Below are positions 1 to 9,998 of a DNA stretch of 15,245 bases, one piece after another. The translations under genes and the position numbers were made by a program. The notes beneath the pieces are model-generated. The model worked only from the letters and a program-made list of their open reading frames with translations, did not search any database and was not told where the DNA came from. Numbering within the stretch: position 1 is the first letter of the stretch; each line of letters begins with the position of its first letter. The DNA lies in the NCBI GenBank assembly GCA_017996515.1, contig JAGOGU010000017.1:1-15245 (forward strand). The letters are read 5' to 3'. This DNA is from Allobrachymonas sp. GTDB taxonomy: Bacteria > Pseudomonadota > Gammaproteobacteria > Burkholderiales > Burkholderiaceae_C.

Positions 1-94
1 GCGCCGCATCGGCCTGTACTTCGGCCACCACGCACATGATCTTGCTGGTGCCGATGTCCAGTCCAACGATCAAATCCCTATATTCCTTGGCCAC
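1..94 (-). CDS. ftsA: Cell division protein FtsA, N-terminal fragment (cut by window edge)
   Basis: FtsA is the actin-like ATPase that tethers FtsZ filaments to the inner membrane and signals to the divisome. Only the first 31 codons are present; the gene runs off the window at position 1. The peptide begins (V/M)AKEYRDLIVGLDIGTSKI and continues with MCVVAEVQAD. The GLDIGTSK stretch is the first phosphate-binding loop of the actin/Hsp70 fold, at its normal place near the N terminus of FtsA. The start is GTG at 94-92; no ATG lies upstream in frame near it. An AGGAGA Shine-Dalgarno at 109-104 sits inside the last codons of ftsQ, 9 nt before the GTG. The gap to the ftsQ stop is 6 nt, so the two genes are probably translationally coupled, as expected for the ftsQ-ftsA-ftsZ order. 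ftsZ should follow outside the window. Confidence 0.93.
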   Translation of the reverse strand, partial: MAKEYRDLIVGLDIGTSKIMCVVAEVQADAA

Positions 95-100
95 GGTGTC

Positions 101-919
101 TTATCTCCTGCCTGTTTCCGGTTTGTTTTCAGCCGCTAATGCGCTGAGCGTGCCCAAGCCCTTGAGCCGCAGGGCGTAGCCCGACTTGTAGCGCAAATCG
201 GCGTATTGCACATCGTTCATTCCCCGGTTGTAGCGCGCCACAACCGGGCCTATGGTTTGCACAAATTGCAGCACCCGGCGCGCCAATTCGTCGGGGGCGG
301 CATTGCCCAGCATCAGCTGGGTGTCTTGATCCAATGCCAGCGACCAGCTTCCGCGTGCATCGACCGACAGCCGCGCAATGCGCCCGTGCATCGGCGCAAA
401 CAGCGGGTTGAGCAGATGGTAGGTACTCAGCACCTGCGCGGCCATGTCGTCGGGTCCGTTGAGCTCAGGCAGATTGCTGCGCAAGGCCTCGTCGGTATTG
501 ACGTCGAAAATGATGCCGTCGTGGCTCAAAAGCCTGAAACCGTCTTCTTCGTTGCCCCAGTAAGCGGCTTCCTGGTATTCCTGCAACTGCACCACCAACT
601 GATTAGGAAATACGCGGCGCACCACCGCATGCCGCACCCAGGGCAGCGACTGGAAGACTTCGCGGGCCTGTTTCAGTTCCATGGTGAAGAAGTTGCCGCG
701 CAGCTGCGGCAGCACCCGTGTGCGCAGGTCTGATTCATTGCTGTGCACGGTCTCGCCCACGACTTGCAGGCGCGAAAAACTGAAGAGCGGCAGATGCATG
801 ACTCGCCAGAACACCGCAACCACGCACGCGCACACGACCAACACCACAAACACATTGGCGGTGCTTTGCATCAGCCGTGTGCTGATGGAGGTGTCGATGG
901 ATGCGGTGGGCTCGCTCAT
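101..919 (-). CDS. ftsQ: Cell division protein FtsQ
   Basis: FtsQ is a bitopic inner-membrane protein of the divisome that binds FtsL and FtsB through its periplasmic domain and helps regulate FtsWI. The 272-residue product (E. coli about 276) has a short cytoplasmic tail and one membrane segment at about residues 22-42 (VFVVLVVCACVVAVFW). A POTRA domain follows at about 46-115, starting FSFSRLQVVGE and containing the typical LPWVRHAVVRRVFPNQL block, and then the FtsQ beta domain to about residue 255. The ATG at 919 is preceded by AGGAG at a long spacing of 12 nt, or GAG at 8 nt. The 21-nt gap from ddl is the widest inside the cluster and the only place where the genes do not overlap or nearly touch, so expression could be set partly independently here. 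The stop is TAA; most other genes in the cluster end in TGA. Confidence 0.96.
   Translation of the reverse strand: MSEPTASIDTSISTRLMQSTANVFVVLVVCACVVAVFWRVMHLPLFSFSRLQVVGETVHSNESDLRTRVLPQLRGNFFTMELKQAREVFQSLPWVRHAVVRRVFPNQLVVQLQEYQEAAYWGNEEDGFRLLSHDGIIFDVNTDEALRSNLPELNGPDDMAAQVLSTYHLLNPLFAPMHGRIARLSVDARGSWSLALDQDTQLMLGNAAPDELARRVLQFVQTIGPVVARYNRGMNDVQYADLRYKSGYALRLKGLGTLSALAAENKPETGRR
104..109 (-). promoter_or_regulatory. Ribosome binding site of ftsA, inside ftsQ
   Basis: AGGAGA on the minus strand lies 9 nt upstream of the GTG at 94-92 and overlaps the final ftsQ codons before the TAA stop (103-101). It supports the GTG as the ftsA start, since no ATG is available there. Confidence 0.7.
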
Positions 920-940
920 TTTGCGGTCTCGCTCCTGGTG

Positions 941-1939
941 TCAGCCTTTGGCCGCCTGTGCAGGCAGGACATGGTCCAGCGAAGCGCTGGCCAAAATCAG
1001 CAAGCACAGGTCGGCATAGGCAATACCTGACGCGCGGGCAGACATGGGCACCAGCGAATGACTGGTCATGCCCGGCGCGGTATTGATCTCCAGCAGGAAA
1101 GGCGTCTGGTCGCTGGCGCGCAGCATCACGTCAATGCGGCTCCAACCCCGGCAACCCAACGCACGGTAGGCATACAACGCCTGTTGTTGAATGGCGCGTT
1201 CCAACTGATCAGGCAAACCGCTGGGGCAAGCGTATTGCACGGCATCGCCAAAATATTTGTTCTGGTAGTCGTACTCGCCCGGCGCCATGATGCGCACCAG
1301 CGGCAAGGCCTGGGCATCGACACCCGTGCCAATCACAGGGCAAGTAAATTCATCGCCCACGATCAGGTTTTCGCACAGGGCCGCAGCGTCCATCTGCGCC
1401 ACATTTTGCAAAGCTTTGCGCACGCCATCTGCATCCATGGCTTTGATGACGCCGATGGAAGAACCTTCATGCGGCGGCTTGACGATCATGGGCAAGCCCA
1501 GCTGCTCAATCACGCGCTCGACATGTTCTTCCTGCCATTGGCCAGCGGGCAACTCTACATATCGCGGAGTGGTAATGCCCTCTGCCTGCCAGATGCGCTT
1601 GGTCATGGTTTTGTCCATGGCGACCGACGATGCCATAACCCCCGGCCCGGTATAAGGGATACCCAACAATTCCAGCGCGCCTTGCACGGTGCCGTCTTCA
1701 CCAAAGCGGCCATGCAGGGTGATAAAGCAACGGCTAAAGCCCTGCTCTTTCAAGGCAAACAGATTCTGCTGCGCCGTATCAAACGCATGGGCATCCACAC
1801 CTTTGCTCAGCAGCGCCTCAAGCACGCCCTGGCCCGACATAAGGGACACTTCACGCTCGGCCGAATGCCCGCCCATGAGCACGGCAACCTTGCCCAAACT
1901 TTTGGGATCAATCGCGTTCGGATTCAATTTCAGACTCAT
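941..1939 (-). CDS. ddl: D-alanine--D-alanine ligase
   Basis: This cytoplasmic ATP-grasp enzyme joins two D-alanines to make the D-Ala-D-Ala that MurF adds to the peptidoglycan precursor. The 332-residue length fits DdlB (E. coli 306). Visible family motifs are [14 protein letters not shown] at 23-36 (N-terminal substrate loop), [13 protein letters not shown] at 75-87, DKTMTK at 109-114, [11 protein letters not shown] at 154-164 (ATP-grasp), DYQNKY at 224-229 (omega loop), SRIDVML at 267-273 and [15 protein letters not shown] at 284-298 (metal and substrate binding). A longer open frame extends to 2011, but the ATG at 1939 is preferred: it overlaps the murC TGA as ATGA, has GGGAG at 1951-1947 with 7-nt spacing, and the added upstream residues are only murC read in another frame. 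Its position between murC and ftsQ matches ddlB of the dcw cluster. Confidence 0.96.
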   Translation of the reverse strand: MSLKLNPNAIDPKSLGKVAVLMGGHSAEREVSLMSGQGVLEALLSKGVDAHAFDTAQQNLFALKEQGFSRCFITLHGRFGEDGTVQGALELLGIPYTGPGVMASSVAMDKTMTKRIWQAEGITTPRYVELPAGQWQEEHVERVIEQLGLPMIVKPPHEGSSIGVIKAMDADGVRKALQNVAQMDAAALCENLIVGDEFTCPVIGTGVDAQALPLVRIMAPGEYDYQNKYFGDAVQYACPSGLPDQLERAIQQQALYAYRALGCRGWSRIDVMLRASDQTPFLLEINTAPGMTSHSLVPMSARASGIAYADLCLLILASASLDHVLPAQAAKG

Positions 1940-3348
1940 TGCTTTTCTCCCTGCCCGATACCGGCAGCCAATTGCCCCGCCACCGCACCGATGGAACCGG
2001 CGCCCATGCACAACACCACATCCCCATCACGCGCCACATTGCGGATGGCGGATGGGAAAGCGGCCACCTCTTCCACAAACACCGGCTCTACCTTGCCCGC
2101 GACACGCAAAGCACGCATGAGCGCACGACCATCTGCGGCCACGATGGGTTCTTCACCGGCCGCATAGACATCGCCCAGCAGCACCATATCGGCCTGCCCC
2201 AGCACCTTGACGAAATCTTCAAAGCAGTCGCGCGTGCGGCTGTAGCGATGCGGCTGAAACGCCAACACCAAACGGCGCCCCGGATAAGCGCCGCGCGCGG
2301 CGGCAATGGTAGCGGCCATTTCCACCGGATGGTGGCCATAGTCGTCAATCACCGTGAAGCTGCCACCACTATGGGCGGGCACTTCGCCGTAATGCTGAAA
2401 CCGCCGTCCCACGCCTTTAAAGCCCGCCAACGCGCGCAACACGGCGGCATCATCGATATTCAACGCCTGCGCAATACCGATGGCCGACAAGGCATTGAGC
2501 ACATTGTGTTCGCCCGCCAGATTCAGTTCCACCTCCAGATCAGGAAGCTGTACCCCGTTGCGGCGTTGTACGGTAAAGCGCATGCGGCCTTTGTCGGCAC
2601 GCACATTGAGTGCGCGAATTTGCGCACCTTCGCTCATGCCATAGGTGGTGATGGGACAAGTGACCTGCGGCAGAATGTCGCGCAGCGCCGGGTTGTCGAT
2701 GCACAGCACCGCGTGGCCGTAAAACGGCATGCGGTGCAGAAAGTCAACGAAGGCCTGCTTGAGTGCGCCAAAATCGTTGCCATAGGTTTCCATGTGGTCG
2801 GCGTCGATATTGGTCACCACTGCCATGATGGGCAGCAGTTTCAAAAACGAGGCATCCGACTCATCGGCCTCGACCACGATGTATTCACCCTTGCCCAAGT
2901 AAGCGTTGGCGCCGGCGCTGTTGAGCCTGCCGCCAATCACGAAGGTAGGATCCAATCCCGCCTCGGCCAGCACGCTGGTCACCAAACTGGTGGTGGTGGT
3001 TTTGCCATGCGTGCCCGCAATGGCAATGCCCTGGCGAAAGCGCATCAGCTCGGCCAGCATCAGCGCACGCGGAACGACCGGAATACGTGCCTTGCGGGCT
3101 GCCAAAACTTCGGGGTTGTCGGCCTTCACGGCCGTGGATGTCACCAGCACATCAGCCCCCTGGATATGCTCGGCCGCATGGCCCACAAAAGTGTATACGC
3201 CCAAATCGGCCAGGCGTTGCGTGACGCTGCTGGCCGCCAGATCGGAACCAGAGACGGTGTAGCCCAGGTTCAACAGAATTTCGGCAATGCCGCTCATGCC
3301 CGAGCCGCCAATGCCCACAAAGTGAATGTGTCTGACCGCGTGTTTCAT
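1936..3348 (-). CDS. murC: UDP-N-acetylmuramate--L-alanine ligase (MurC)
   Basis: MurC is the first of the ATP-dependent Mur ligases, adding L-Ala to UDP-MurNAc in the cytoplasm. The predicted 470-residue protein (E. coli 491) shows the N-terminal Rossmann motif [11 protein letters not shown] at 12-22, the Mur ligase P-loop GTHGKTTTT at 112-120, ADESDASFL at 161-169, [11 protein letters not shown] at 180-190, the [12 protein letters not shown] segment at 278-289 and the C-terminal DDYGHHP at 335-341. These are the family's catalytic and nucleotide-binding blocks, and the protein looks intact. The frame is open back to a GTG at 3366, giving six extra residues. The ATG at 3348 is chosen because it overlaps the murG stop as ATGA and follows GGAG at 3360-3357 with 8-nt spacing. 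The 3' end overlaps ddl by 4 nt. Confidence 0.97.
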   Translation of the reverse strand: MKHAVRHIHFVGIGGSGMSGIAEILLNLGYTVSGSDLAASSVTQRLADLGVYTFVGHAAEHIQGADVLVTSTAVKADNPEVLAARKARIPVVPRALMLAELMRFRQGIAIAGTHGKTTTTSLVTSVLAEAGLDPTFVIGGRLNSAGANAYLGKGEYIVVEADESDASFLKLLPIMAVVTNIDADHMETYGNDFGALKQAFVDFLHRMPFYGHAVLCIDNPALRDILPQVTCPITTYGMSEGAQIRALNVRADKGRMRFTVQRRNGVQLPDLEVELNLAGEHNVLNALSAIGIAQALNIDDAAVLRALAGFKGVGRRFQHYGEVPAHSGGSFTVIDDYGHHPVEMAATIAAARGAYPGRRLVLAFQPHRYSRTRDCFEDFVKVLGQADMVLLGDVYAAGEEPIVAADGRALMRALRVAGKVEPVFVEEVAAFPSAIRNVARDGDVVLCMGAGSIGAVAGQLAAGIGQGEKQ

Positions 3349-4457
3349 TGGCTCAACTCCTCGCACGCGGCCACCATTTTTTCGGTCGCATGCAGTTTTT
3401 CCATGGCTTTGGCCTTGCGTGCTTTTTCCAGCAATTCCTCACGGGTCACGCTTTGCAGCAAGCCTGCCAGCCATTGCGGCGTGAACTGTGGCTGCGGTTG
3501 CAACCAGGCCGCGCCTGCATCCGCCAGATAGCGGGCATTGCTGGTCTGGTGGTCATCCACCGCATAAGGAAAAGGTACAAACACCGCAGCAGTGCCCACG
3601 GCGGCCAACTCGGTCACGGTGCTGGCGCCGGCGCGGCACACCACCACGTCGGCAATGCCAAAAACCTGCGCCGTGTCTTCGATGAAAGGCGTCAGCTCCG
3701 CCTCGACGCCGGCTTGCTGATAGGCCGCCTGCAAGGCTTCGATATGTTTGGCGCCGCTTTGATGCATGACCAGCGGACGCTGCTCCACCTGCAGCAGCGC
3801 CAGGGCTTGCGGCACGGTTTCATTCAAGGCTTGCGCGCCCAGGCTGCCGCCAACCACCAGCAAACGCAAAGCGCCGGTACGCTCTTGCATGCGTTCTTCA
3901 GGCGTGGGCTGTTGCAGGAAAGATGCGCGCAAGGGGTTGCCCACCCATTGCACCTTGCCGTCGCGGTTTTCTGCCGCCTGCTCCGTGGCGCCCAGCACAT
4001 CAGGGTAAGCGGTAAATACGCGCTTGGCAAACGGCTTCAGCCAACGATTCGCCATGCCGGCAACCGAGTTTTGTTCGTGCAGCACCAGCGGGATTCCCAA
4101 CGAGGCCGCAGCCAAGCCGGCAGGCGCCGTGATATAGCCACCCATGCCGATGACCACCTGTGGGCGCACCCGCTGCAGCACCGCCCGGCTTTGCGCAATG
4201 GCCTTGAGCAAGCGCCAGGGCATGCCCAACAGCGCAGCCATGCCCTTGCCCCGCACGCCACCAAAGGCAATGCTTTCAAACGCAAACTCTTGCGTGGGCA
4301 CGATGCGGCTTTCCATGCTGGCCGGGCCGCCCAACCAATGCACATCCCAGTCCTGCCCACGCAAAGCGTGCGCCACTGCCAGACCGGGGAAGATATGCCC
4401 GCCTGTGCCGCCGGCCACGATCAGGGCGATTTTGCGAGTCGAAACATTCGTACTCAT
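3345..4457 (-). CDS. murG: UDP-GlcNAc:lipid I N-acetylglucosaminyltransferase (MurG)
   Basis: MurG is a peripheral inner-membrane GT-B glycosyltransferase (family GT28) that adds GlcNAc to lipid I to form lipid II on the cytoplasmic face. The 370-residue protein (E. coli 355) carries the glycine-rich AGGTGGH at 15-21, GGYITAPAG at 106-114, HEQNSVAG at 127-134, WVGNPLR at 171-177 and the second glycine-rich loop GGSLGA at 203-208. The UDP-GlcNAc-binding region [10 protein letters not shown] at 274-283 is followed by [13 protein letters not shown] at 293-305. The ATG overlaps the ftsW TGA by 4 nt and is preceded by a purine-rich GGGGGAG, with the spacer CGT before the ATG. The stop overlaps murC. 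Confidence 0.97.
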   Translation of the reverse strand: MSTNVSTRKIALIVAGGTGGHIFPGLAVAHALRGQDWDVHWLGGPASMESRIVPTQEFAFESIAFGGVRGKGMAALLGMPWRLLKAIAQSRAVLQRVRPQVVIGMGGYITAPAGLAAASLGIPLVLHEQNSVAGMANRWLKPFAKRVFTAYPDVLGATEQAAENRDGKVQWVGNPLRASFLQQPTPEERMQERTGALRLLVVGGSLGAQALNETVPQALALLQVEQRPLVMHQSGAKHIEALQAAYQQAGVEAELTPFIEDTAQVFGIADVVVCRAGASTVTELAAVGTAAVFVPFPYAVDDHQTSNARYLADAGAAWLQPQPQFTPQWLAGLLQSVTREELLEKARKAKAMEKLHATEKMVAACEELSQ

Positions 4458-5773
4458 ACGCTCCCCCTTTTCATGAGCAGGCGGTTTTCGTAATCAATAC
4501 GCAGCACCACTGCCATGGCCACCATATTCATCAAAATGGCCGACCCGCCATAGCTCATGAAGGGCAAAGTCAGCCCTTTGGTAGGCAACGCGCCCAGGTT
4601 CACCCCGATATTGATGAAAGCCTGAAAACCGACCCACAAACCCACGCCTTGCGCCACCAAACCAGCAAAAGTGCGCTCCAGCAAAATGGCTTGGCGGCCA
4701 ATTTCGATGATGCGGCGGGTCAGCCAGAAGAACATGATCACCAGTACCACGATGCCGACAAAGCCCAGTTCTTCGCCAATCACGGCCAGCAAGAAATCGG
4801 TATGCGCTTCGGGCAGCCAGTGCAGTTTTTCAACGCTGCCGCCCAGCCCCACGCCAAACAGCCCACCCCGCCCTACGGCGATCAGCGAGTGTGAAAGCTG
4901 GTAGCCTTTGTTGAGCGCATGCTCGGCGCTCCAGGGATCCAGATAGGCAAAGATGCGTTCGCGCCGGAAAGGCGAAGCGGCGATGATGGCCACAAACACC
5001 ATGACCAGAATCACCGCAATCAAAAAGAACATGCGGGCATTGACCCCACCCAGAAACAGAATGCCCATGGCCACAACGGCGATGACCATGAAAGCACCCA
5101 TATCCGGCTCGGCCAGCAGCAAAGCGCCTGCTATGGCCAATGCCACGGCCATGGGCGCCACGGCGCGCACGAAACGTTCGGCATCGCCCATGTATTTGTT
5201 TTTTTCCTGAACGTCCATCTTGCGCCGGATGTAATCGGCCGCATACAGCGCAGTCGCCAATTTGGCAAGCTCGCTGGGCTGGAAGTTCATGAAGCCCAGG
5301 CTGACCCAGCGCCGCGCGCCATTGACGCCAATGCCAATGCCGGGAATCAATACCACAAACAGCATCAACAATGCCCCCAGAAAAAGCCAGGGCGCGCATT
5401 TTTCCCACCAACGCACCGGAATCTGAAACGCAACCACCGAAGCTACCGTGCCCATCAACAAGGCAAACACATGACGGTTGAGAAAGTGCGTGGGTTTGTA
5501 ATTGGCAAAACGTGGATTGTCGGGCATGGCGATGGATGCCGAATACACCATCACCAACCCCCACAGCAGCAGAAACAGCATGCACCACAGCAGCCCTTGA
5601 TCGATGCCAAGCTGCGCCAGCGTAGGCGTGGTTTTGGGCATGCGGCCATGTGTGGCCGTGGGCATGCGCACGGGCAATGCCGACTCATCAGCGCTCAAAC
5701 GCCAACTTTGCAACCGTGTCCAGACGCGCTGCATCCAGCCAAGTTTGTTTTGATGTACGGTGGTGCTGCTCAT
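4454..5773 (-). CDS. ftsW: Septal peptidoglycan glycosyltransferase FtsW (SEDS family)
   Basis: FtsW is the multi-pass SEDS polymerase that works with FtsI at the septum to polymerise lipid II. The predicted 439-residue protein has a hydrophilic cytoplasmic N-tail of about 55 residues and then about ten membrane helices. SEDS landmarks are [10 protein letters not shown] at 151-160, QPSELAKL at 165-172, AEPDMGAF at 221-228, the large periplasmic loop with [19 protein letters not shown] at 309-327 (catalytic Asp region), GEELGF at 333-338 and [21 protein letters not shown] at 392-412. The frame is open upstream to 5881, but the ATG at 5773 overlaps the murD stop as ATGA and has a strong GGAGG at 5785-5781 with 7-nt spacing. 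It lies between murD and murG as in other proteobacterial dcw clusters. Confidence 0.96.
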   Translation of the reverse strand: MSSTTVHQNKLGWMQRVWTRLQSWRLSADESALPVRMPTATHGRMPKTTPTLAQLGIDQGLLWCMLFLLLWGLVMVYSASIAMPDNPRFANYKPTHFLNRHVFALLMGTVASVVAFQIPVRWWEKCAPWLFLGALLMLFVVLIPGIGIGVNGARRWVSLGFMNFQPSELAKLATALYAADYIRRKMDVQEKNKYMGDAERFVRAVAPMAVALAIAGALLLAEPDMGAFMVIAVVAMGILFLGGVNARMFFLIAVILVMVFVAIIAASPFRRERIFAYLDPWSAEHALNKGYQLSHSLIAVGRGGLFGVGLGGSVEKLHWLPEAHTDFLLAVIGEELGFVGIVVLVIMFFWLTRRIIEIGRQAILLERTFAGLVAQGVGLWVGFQAFINIGVNLGALPTKGLTLPFMSYGGSAILMNMVAMAVVLRIDYENRLLMKRGSV

Positions 5774-7359
5774 GCCTGCACCTCCAACACCACGCCATAC
5801 TGGCTCGCCAAGGCCGCCACGGCCTGCCGGAATACCTCGGCACGATGTTCGTAGCTGCGGAACATGTCGAAGCTGGCGCACGCGGGCGACAACAACACCG
5901 CATCACCTGCCTGTGCCTGCTCTGCCGCCATCTCCACCGCAGCAGGCAACGAATCGGCCTGCAATACAGGCACATCGCTGGTTGCCAGTGCGGCTGCGAT
6001 CAAAGATGCATCGCGCCCGATCAACACCACTGCCCGGCAATGGCTGAACACGGCTGGCGCCAGCGGCGCAAAATCCTGCCCCTTGCCGTCGCCCCCCAGA
6101 ATGACCACCAGTTTGCGCTCGGCGCCCAATCCTTGCAAGGCGGCCACGGTGGCACCCACATTGGTGCCTTTGCTGTCATCGAAATATTCCACATCGCGGA
6201 TGATGCCCACCGGCTCCAGCCGATGCGGCTCGCCCCGGTATTCGCGCAACCCGTGCAGCATGGGCGCCAACGCGGCACCCGCCTCGACCGCCAAGGCCAG
6301 TGCCGCCAGGGCATTGCAGGCATTGTGGCGACCGCGAATACGCAAGGCCTCGGCAGGCATCAAGCGCTGCATATGCAAAGGCGCAGCCTGCTCCTCTTTG
6401 CGAGCCTGGCGCGTGCGCGCCACGTCGCCTTCTTCTTGCGTGGCACGCACCAACCAGCTCATGCCATTGACGGTTTCCAGCCCAAAATCACCCGCACGCT
6501 GCGGCAAGCTGCTGCCAAAACTGACCCAGCGGCGTACAGGCGCGCGCATGCCTTTGACAGTCTTTTTGCCGGTACTTTCCTTGTCTACCGTCTTCGCCAA
6601 CTCGGCGGCCTGCGCCTGCAGTTGCGGCAACAACGCCATCACGGCAGGGTCATCACGGTTCAGCACCGCTACGCCCTGCTGGCCAAAGACATGTGCTTTG
6701 TCTTGCGTGTATGCCTCCATGCTGCCGTGCCAATCCAGATGGTCTTGAGAAATGTTCAGCACCGTTGCAGCCGTGGGTTCAAATACCGTGCAACCGTGCA
6801 ACTGAAAGCTCGACAGTTCCAGCACCCAGCTTTGCGGCAGCGCATCAGCATCCAATGCAGCAGCCAGCGTATCGAGCAAGGTCGGGCCGATATTGCCCGC
6901 CACAGCCACTGTTTGGCCTGCGCGTTGCAGCAATTGTCCCGTCAGTTGGGTGACCGTGGTTTTGCCATTGGTGCCGGTAATGCCCAGAATATGCGGTGCA
7001 TAGTCGCGCGCTTGCCGCAGATCGCGCAAAGCGTGCATGAACAGGTCAAGTTCCCCACCCGTCCAAAGCTGGCGGGCTTGCGCCGCCTGCAAGACCGATT
7101 CGACATCGGCTGGGCGCAGACCGGGGCTGACAAACACGGCACGCATGTCGGCTTGCAATAAATTAGCGGTAAATGCTCCGCTCACGAATTGGGCTTGCGG
7201 CACATCATTTTGCAAGGCAGGCAGTTGCGGTGGCTCGCTGCGGGAATCGGCCACCGTCACGCGCGCGCCCTGACGCGCGCACCAGCGCGCCATCGCCAAG
7301 CCCGATGCGCCCAAGCCCAGAATCAGAATGTGTTGCTGTTGCAGAGAAGACATGTGCAT
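5770..7359 (-). CDS. murD: UDP-N-acetylmuramoyl-L-alanine--D-glutamate ligase (MurD)
   Basis: MurD adds D-Glu to UDP-MurNAc-L-Ala. Motifs seen are the N-terminal LGLGASGLA at 14-22, P-loop GTNGKTT at 129-135, GNIGPTLLD at 155-163, ELSSFQL at 181-187, SQDHLDWHG at 204-212, a lysine at 221 aligned with the carbamylated Lys198 of E. coli Mur[12 protein letters not shown] at 343-353 and DDSKGTN at 394-400. At 529 residues it is about 90 longer than E. coli MurD (438). Much of the excess lies at about 245-335 in the central domain, rich in Lys, Arg, Glu and Gln. The ATG at 7359 directly follows the mraY TAA. GAGG at 7366-7363 is only 3 nt from it but 9 nt from a second in-frame ATG at 7353, so the true start may be two codons later. 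The stop overlaps ftsW. Confidence 0.96.
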   Translation of the reverse strand: MHMSSLQQQHILILGLGASGLAMARWCARQGARVTVADSRSEPPQLPALQNDVPQAQFVSGAFTANLLQADMRAVFVSPGLRPADVESVLQAAQARQLWTGGELDLFMHALRDLRQARDYAPHILGITGTNGKTTVTQLTGQLLQRAGQTVAVAGNIGPTLLDTLAAALDADALPQSWVLELSSFQLHGCTVFEPTAATVLNISQDHLDWHGSMEAYTQDKAHVFGQQGVAVLNRDDPAVMALLPQLQAQAAELAKTVDKESTGKKTVKGMRAPVRRWVSFGSSLPQRAGDFGLETVNGMSWLVRATQEEGDVARTRQARKEEQAAPLHMQRLMPAEALRIRGRHNACNALAALALAVEAGAALAPMLHGLREYRGEPHRLEPVGIIRDVEYFDDSKGTNVGATVAALQGLGAERKLVVILGGDGKGQDFAPLAPAVFSHCRAVVLIGRDASLIAAALATSDVPVLQADSLPAAVEMAAEQAQAGDAVLLSPACASFDMFRSYEHRAEVFRQAVAALASQYGVVLEVQA

Positions 7360-8538
7360 TTACCTCAGCTTCAGCGTGGCCAAACCGGCCAGACACAACA
7401 ACATGGTGATGATCCAGAAGCGGATGACCACCTGGGTTTCGCGCCAGCCATTCTTCTCGAAATGGTGATGCAGGGGCGCCATCTTGAAAAGGCGCTGGCC
7501 GGTGCCATGGCGTTTTTTGGTGTAGCGGAAATACGAGACCTGCAGCATGACCGAGAGCGCTTCCACCACAAAAATGCCGCCCATGATGGCCAGAACGATT
7601 TCCTGCCGAACGATGACGGCGATGGTGCCCAGTGCGCCGCCCAGCGCCAAGGCACCCACATCGCCCATGAACACTTCGGCCGGATGCGCATTGAACCAAA
7701 GAAACGCCAGCCCCGCGCCCAGCATGGCTGCACAAAACACCATCAACTCGCCCGCACCCGTGATATGGGGCAAATACAGATAATCGGCATAGACCCTGTG
7801 GCCTGTCACGTAGGCAAAAAGCCCCAGGGCCGAACCCACCATCACCACGGGCATGATGGCCAGGCCATCCAGGCCATCCGTCAGGTTCACGGCGTTGCTG
7901 CTGCCCACGATGACCAAAAAGGTCAGCACCACAAAGCCCCATACGCCCAATGGGTAGCTGATCTGCTTGAAGAAAGGCACCATCAGCCCGGTGCTGCTGG
8001 GCAGATCCACGTGAAAGCCCGAACGCACCCACTCGAAGATCAGTTGCAGCACACGGTAGTTATTGCTTTCTGCGATGCTGAACAGCAGAAACAGCGAGAC
8101 ACTGACACCAATCATGGTCTGCCACATGAATTTTTCGCGCGAGGGCATGCCTTCCGGATCCTTGCGCACCACCTTGCGCCAATCATCGGCCCAGCCAATG
8201 GCGCCGAATCCGAAAGTGACGATCATCACGATCCAGACAAAACGGTTGCCCAGATCGGCCCACAACAGGGTGGACAAGGCAATTGCCAGCAAAATCAGCA
8301 CGCCCCCCATCGTGGGTGTGCCGCTCTTGATCAAATGGGTTTCCATGGCGTAGCCGCGCACAGGCTGGCCGATTTTGAGCGCCCGCAAGCGCCGAATCAC
8401 CCAGGGACCGGCAAACAGCCCGATGATCAGCGCATTCATGGCGGCCATGACGGCACGGAAAGTGATGTACTGGAACACCCGCAAGAATCCGAGCTCCGGA
8501 TACATCTGCATGAGCCATTGCGACAGGATCAACAACAT
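7360..8538 (-). CDS. mraY: Phospho-N-acetylmuramoyl-pentapeptide transferase (MraY)
   Basis: MraY is the polytopic inner-membrane enzyme that transfers phospho-MurNAc-pentapeptide from UDP to undecaprenyl phosphate, making lipid I. The 392-residue protein has about ten membrane helices. Diagnostic features are TPTMGGVL at 74-81, the DD pair at 118-119 followed by [17 protein letters not shown] at 214-227 (catalytic Asp region), [12 protein letters not shown] at 290-301 and MAPLHHHFE at 353-361 (cytoplasmic His loop). It is about 30 residues longer than E. coli MraY (360). Extra residues sit at about 155-185, in the loop between helices 4 and 5, and a few more (TKKRHGT) before the His loop. 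The ATG lies inside the end of murF (10-nt overlap), with GGGG 7 nt upstream. The gene ends in TAA directly against the murD ATG. Confidence 0.97.
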   Translation of the reverse strand: MLLILSQWLMQMYPELGFLRVFQYITFRAVMAAMNALIIGLFAGPWVIRRLRALKIGQPVRGYAMETHLIKSGTPTMGGVLILLAIALSTLLWADLGNRFVWIVMIVTFGFGAIGWADDWRKVVRKDPEGMPSREKFMWQTMIGVSVSLFLLFSIAESNNYRVLQLIFEWVRSGFHVDLPSSTGLMVPFFKQISYPLGVWGFVVLTFLVIVGSSNAVNLTDGLDGLAIMPVVMVGSALGLFAYVTGHRVYADYLYLPHITGAGELMVFCAAMLGAGLAFLWFNAHPAEVFMGDVGALALGGALGTIAVIVRQEIVLAIMGGIFVVEALSVMLQVSYFRYTKKRHGTGQRLFKMAPLHHHFEKNGWRETQVVIRFWIITMLLCLAGLATLKLR

Positions 8539-9998
8539 GCGGCGACCCCTTTCTGCTGCGCAGCCGCCGCATCCAGCGCGGCCTGCACAATGCGATCCAT
8601 CCCCATGAAACGCGATCCTTTAACCAAAACGCTGCCCGCAACGGGCAACAATTGCTGCAAGGCCTGCCATGCCTGCGCCCAGTCTTGCGCGGCATCGCCC
8701 GCATGCGCCGCAGCGGGGTGCTGGCTCGCGCTGTGCCGCGCCAACGCGCCCAGCGTCAGCAGATGCTCGATACCTTGGCTGGCCGCGTATTGACCCACCT
8801 CTTGGTGAAAAGTGACACCTTGCTCACCCACTTCACCCATATCGCCCAGCACCAGCACCCGCGGTGCGGGCAACTCGCGCAGCAAATCAATGGCCGCGCG
8901 CACCGAATCCGGGTTGGCGTTGTAGCTGTCATCCACCAGCGATATGGGCTTGCCCTGCCACACCATGCGCATGGCGCGAGAGCGGCCCTGCACCGGCGCA
9001 AATGCAGACAGCCCCGCAGCGATGTGCTGCGGCTCCACGCCTGCAGCCAGCGCACAGGCCACGGCTGCCAATGCGTTTTTCACGTTGTGGCGACCCGCCA
9101 CCTGCAAATCGAAAGCCACATCGCCCGCCGGCGTGTGCGCTTGCACCTGCCAATGGTCATCCAGCCATTGCATGGATTGCGCATAGACCACTGCGTCCTG
9201 CTGCGGCTCCAGCGCGAAACACAGGCAGCGGCGTGCGCCGGTCAGTTCGCGCCAAATTGAGGCATAGACATCATCCGCCGGAAAAACAGCCACACCATCA
9301 GCCGGCAAAGCGGCAATCACGGCACCGTTTTCGTGCGCAACGGCTTCTACGCTTTGCATGAATTCCTGGTGCTCGCGCTGGGCGTTATTGACCAGTGCCA
9401 CCACAGGCTGCGCCACATCGGCCAGATACGCAATTTCGCCGGGATGGTTCATCCCCAGTTCCACCACGCCCAGCGCATGGCTGGCACGCAGGCGCAACAG
9501 CGTCAGCGGCAGGCCGATGTCATTGTTGAGGTTGCCCCGAGTTGCCAATACTTGTGTTTCTGCCTCGGCATCTGCCGCCGTGCGCAAAATGGTGGCAATC
9601 ATTTGTGTCACGGTGGTTTTGCCATTGCTGCCAGTCACGGCAATCAAAGGCAGTTGGTACTGCTGGCGCCACAGTTGCGCCAACTGCCCCAAGGCCAAGC
9701 GTGCATCGGGCACTTCCACGCCGGGCATGTTCGCCTCGGCCAAGCCCCGTTCGGCCAAGGCAGCAACCGCCCCCTGCGCCTTGGCTTGCGACAAAAAGGC
9801 ATGCGCATCAAAACGTTCGCCGCGCAAGGCCACAAACAAATCACCCGCCTGCAAGCTACGCGTATCGGTATGCACGCGCATCATTTGCTCTGGCAACGCT
9901 CCCACAACGCGTGCGCCGGGCAAGCGTTGCAACAGCTGGCTCAGGCCGACCATAGGCAGCTTGGCACTCACAGCATGGTCAAGGCGGGGCGTATTCAT
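8529..9998 (-). CDS. murF: UDP-MurNAc-tripeptide--D-Ala-D-Ala ligase (MurF)
   Basis: MurF completes the cytoplasmic precursor by adding D-Ala-D-Ala (made by Ddl) to UDP-MurNAc-tripeptide. The predicted 489-residue protein (E. coli 452) shows [21 protein letters not shown] at about 44-64, P-loop GSNGKTT at 123-129, [13 protein letters not shown] at 155-167, [10 protein letters not shown] at 179-188, NNAQREH at 203-209, [11 protein letters not shown] at 301-311 and [10 protein letters not shown] at 355-364. At the place of the carbamylated lysine of E. coli MurF this protein reads HENGAV (221-226), with Asn223 where lysine is expected. The frame is open upstream to 10178, but those residues are murE in another frame. 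The ATG at 9998 overlaps the murE stop as ATGA and has a consensus AAGGAG five nt upstream. The 3' end overlaps mraY by 10 nt. Confidence 0.96.
   Translation of the reverse strand: MNTPRLDHAVSAKLPMVGLSQLLQRLPGARVVGALPEQMMRVHTDTRSLQAGDLFVALRGERFDAHAFLSQAKAQGAVAALAERGLAEANMPGVEVPDARLALGQLAQLWRQQYQLPLIAVTGSNGKTTVTQMIATILRTAADAEAETQVLATRGNLNNDIGLPLTLLRLRASHALGVVELGMNHPGEIAYLADVAQPVVALVNNAQREHQEFMQSVEAVAHENGAVIAALPADGVAVFPADDVYASIWRELTGARRCLCFALEPQQDAVVYAQSMQWLDDHWQVQAHTPAGDVAFDLQVAGRHNVKNALAAVACALAAGVEPQHIAAGLSAFAPVQGRSRAMRMVWQGKPISLVDDSYNANPDSVRAAIDLLRELPAPRVLVLGDMGEVGEQGVTFHQEVGQYAASQGIEHLLTLGALARHSASQHPAAAHAGDAAQDWAQAWQALQQLLPVAGSVLVKGSRFMGMDRIVQAALDAAAAQQKGVAACC

Noticed and set aside
1940..2011. 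A 24-residue N-terminal extension of Ddl
   Set aside because: It is murC read in a different frame; the ATG at 1939 has a good RBS and the normal Ddl N terminus.
1939..3531. Long plus-strand open frame of 530 codons opposite murC and murG
   Set aside because: It is antisense to clearly conserved genes, is rich in His, Arg and Gln without domains, and is the shadow expected from the codon bias of a GC-rich genome.
5774..5881. A 36-residue N-terminal extension of FtsW
   Set aside because: It lies wholly within murD and has no family resemblance; the ATG at 5773 has GGAGG and overlaps the murD stop.
5650..8793. Plus-strand open frames of 503 and 534 codons opposite ftsW/murD and mraY/murF
   Set aside because: They have no recognisable motif, no convincing RBS and span several real minus-strand genes. 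They are antisense shadows.
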